A stretch of 64,000 bases of DNA, taken from assembly GCF_006782915.1 (NCBI RefSeq), contig NZ_VCNP01000004.1:1-64000 (forward strand), in the 5' to 3' direction. The notes under the pieces were generated by a model that was given only the letters and a program-made list of their open reading frames with translations, did no database searches and was not told the origin of the DNA. This document shows, one piece after another, positions 62,366 to 64,000 of the stretch. The stretch comes from Streptomyces calvus (GTDB lineage: Bacteria > Actinomycetota > Actinomycetes > Streptomycetales > Streptomycetaceae). The translations under genes and the position numbers were made by a program. Position 1 is the first letter of the stretch. Each line of letters opens with the position of its first letter.

Positions 62366-64000
62366 ATGCTGAGACCCTCGCGACCACGTCCCGGCGGCCG
62401 TTCCGGCCGGGCGCCGGCGCTCCTGGTGCGGCGGCCCTGGACGGCCGTGGTGGTGGCCGCGGCCACCGCCGCCTCCGTCCTCACCGCCGTCCAGCCGGCC
62501 GGCGCCTCCGCCTCCTCGGGCCCGGCGGCTGCCGCCGCGCTGCCGACCGGCTGGTCGACGGTGGTGAACAGCGGCAGCGGGAAGTGTCTGGACGCCCGGG
62601 CGGCCGGGACGGTCAACGGCACGGCCGTGCAGCAGTACACCTGCAACACGACCACGGCGCAGCAGTGGAGCTTCACGGCGACGAGTGACGGCTACGTGCG
62701 CATCGGCAACCGCAACGACGCCCGGCAGGTGGTGGATGTCAGCGATGTGTCCAGTGCGGACAACGCGGCCGTGCACCTGTGGACGTACGGGGGCGGCGCC
62801 AACCAGCAGTGGCTGCCGGTCGACGAGGGCGGCGGCGCCTACCACTTCGTCAACCGGCACAGCGGCAAGTGCCTCGACGTGCCGTCCGCCTCGACGGCCG
62901 ACAGCGTCCAGCTGGTGCAGTACACCTGCAACGGCTCGGCCGCCCAGAGCTTCCGCGTGACGCCCGCGAGCACCGCGCCCGGGGACGTCGACCTCGGCCC
63001 CAACGTGGCGGTCTTCGACCCGTCGATGCCGTCGTCGACCATCCAGAGCCGGCTGGACTCGATCTTCCGGCAGCAGGAGACCAACCAGTTCGGCTCCGAG
63101 CGGTACGCGGTGCTGTTCAAGCCGGGCACGTACGACAACGACGTCAACGTCGGCTTCTACACCCAGGTCCTGGGCCTGGGCCAGTCGCCCGACTCGGTCA
63201 CGATCAACGGTGCCGTGCACGTCGAGGCCGACTGGTTCCCGCCGCAGAACGCCACCCACAACTTCTGGCGCGGCGCCGAGAATCTGTCGGTGAACCCGGA
63301 CGGCGGCACGGACCGGTGGGCGGTGTCGCAGGCCTCCGGCTACCGGCGCATGCATGTCCGGGGCGACCTGGAGCTCAGTGACGGCGGCTGGTCCAGCGGC
63401 GGGTTCATGGCCGACAGCAAGATCGACGGCCAGGTGCGCTCCGGCACCCAGCAGCAGTGGCTGACCCGCAACTCCCAGCTGGGCAGCTGGTCCGGCTCCA
63501 ACTGGAACATGGTCTTCGTCGGCAGCCGGGGCGTCCCCGGCACCACCTTCCCCAACCCGCCGTACACCACGGTCGACCGGACGCCGACGGTGCGGGAGAA
63601 GCCCTTCCTGTACGTCGACGCGGCCGGCGCCTACCGGGTCTTCGTCCCGGCGCTGCGGACCGACTCGACGGCGACGTCCTGGGCGGACGGGGCCGCGGCG
63701 GGCACGTCGCTCGGCATGGACCGGTTCTTCGTCGTCAAGCCCGGCGCGAGTGCCGCGCAGATCAACGCCGCGCTGGCCGAGGGCAAGAACCTGCTGGTCA
63801 CTCCGGGTGTCTACCACCTCGACCAGACGCTGCGGGTGACCCGGCCCGACACCGTGGTCCTGGGGCTGGGCCTGGCCACGTTCGTCCCGGACAACGGCGT
63901 GACGGCGATGACGGTCGCCGACGTCGACAGTGTGAAGGTCGCGGGTGTCCTCTTCGACGCCGGCACCACCAACTCGCGGACGCTCGTGGAGATCGGCCCG
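62366..64000 (+). CDS. Secreted ricin-lectin/beta-helix protein, partial
   Basis: 545 aa visible; the gene runs off the right edge. A signal peptide (about 1-48, VVVAAATAASVLTAVQPAGASA) is followed by a ricin-type beta-trefoil lectin (about 62-200, with GKCLDA, QQWSF, GKCLDVPS and QSFRV repeats). From about 205 a region with GPNVAVFDPSMPSS, GTYDNDVNVGFYTQVLGLG and VLGLGLATFVPDNG resembles a right-handed beta-helix of pectate-lyase-like secreted glycosidases. CAGGAGAACAACG precedes ATG 62366. Probably a secreted polysaccharide-binding enzyme. Confidence 0.82.
   Translation, partial: MLRPSRPRPGGRSGRAPALLVRRPWTAVVVAAATAASVLTAVQPAGASASSGPAAAAALPTGWSTVVNSGSGKCLDARAAGTVNGTAVQQYTCNTTTAQQWSFTATSDGYVRIGNRNDARQVVDVSDVSSADNAAVHLWTYGGGANQQWLPVDEGGGAYHFVNRHSGKCLDVPSASTADSVQLVQYTCNGSAAQSFRVTPASTAPGDVDLGPNVAVFDPSMPSSTIQSRLDSIFRQQETNQFGSERYAVLFKPGTYDNDVNVGFYTQVLGLGQSPDSVTINGAVHVEADWFPPQNATHNFWRGAENLSVNPDGGTDRWAVSQASGYRRMHVRGDLELSDGGWSSGGFMADSKIDGQVRSGTQQQWLTRNSQLGSWSGSNWNMVFVGSRGVPGTTFPNPPYTTVDRTPTVREKPFLYVDAAGAYRVFVPALRTDSTATSWADGAAAGTSLGMDRFFVVKPGASAAQINAALAEGKNLLVTPGVYHLDQTLRVTRPDTVVLGLGLATFVPDNGVTAMTVADVDSVKVAGVLFDAGTTNSRTLVEIGP

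Overview
The window is high-GC actinobacterial DNA, almost certainly from a Streptomyces chromosome. The signs are strong G/C bias at third codon positions, many GTG and TTG starts with purine-rich ribosome binding sites, SARP/AfsR regulators, a few leucine TTA codons (the bldA signal), a CebEFG-type sugar transporter operon and CBM2-bearing cellulases. Everything here was read by eye from one sequence without database searches. Family calls rest on motifs, and comparisons with published clusters are from memory.

Bases 1-37,100 look like one specialised-metabolite locus for purine nucleoside antibiotics, and it combines two recognisable parts. The left edge (175-2527, minus strand) has the three-gene signature of pentostatin/coformycin-type adenosine deaminase inhibitors: a HisG-like phosphoribosyltransferase, a short-chain dehydrogenase and a SAICAR-synthetase homologue (penA, penB, penC). 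The middle (18,400-31,600) has the gene set I associate with 5'-O-sulfamoyl nucleosides such as nucleocidin and ascamycin: two sulfatase-superfamily proteins, an amidinotransferase/dimethylargininase-fold enzyme, a cobalamin-type radical SAM enzyme, two sulfotransferases and methyltransferases. Around them lie an adenine phosphoribosyltransferase, an MTA/purine nucleoside phosphorylase, phosphate-handling enzymes (Nudix, CYTH, histidine phosphatase), two MFS transporters, a cation/proton antiporter and regulators (AfsR-type SARP, StrR/ParB-like, orphan LuxR). The simplest model is a protector-protege pair, in which a deaminase inhibitor is co-produced with a sulfamoyl-adenosine toxin. The strangest gene is at 27,635-29,620: a complete GyrB-type GHKL ATPase plus transducer, lacking TOPRIM, fused in frame to a SAM methyltransferase that is a paralogue of the free-standing methyltransferase two genes upstream. 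TTA codons occur in four genes of this locus, so its expression is probably bldA-dependent.

From 37,580 to 40,720 there is a secreted metallophosphoesterase with a lectin-like domain and an atypical protein kinase. From 40,811 to 51,848 there is a cellulose/beta-glucoside utilisation region: a GH1 beta-glucosidase, an ABC importer and a divergent LacI regulator with paired operators between them; then a SnoaL-like protein, an AA10 LPMO, a GH12 endoglucanase with CebR-like palindromes and a second LacI regulator.

From 52,108 to 60,919 a small BTAD regulator precedes a cassette with few or no export signals: an M15-like peptidase with SH3, an M23 peptidase with a peptidoglycan-binding domain, a four-helix membrane protein, two large related unknown proteins, and a hemopexin/GH73 fusion. 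It resembles a lysis or toxin-delivery module. The window ends with a luciferase-like monooxygenase and a secreted ricin-lectin/beta-helix protein cut by the right edge.
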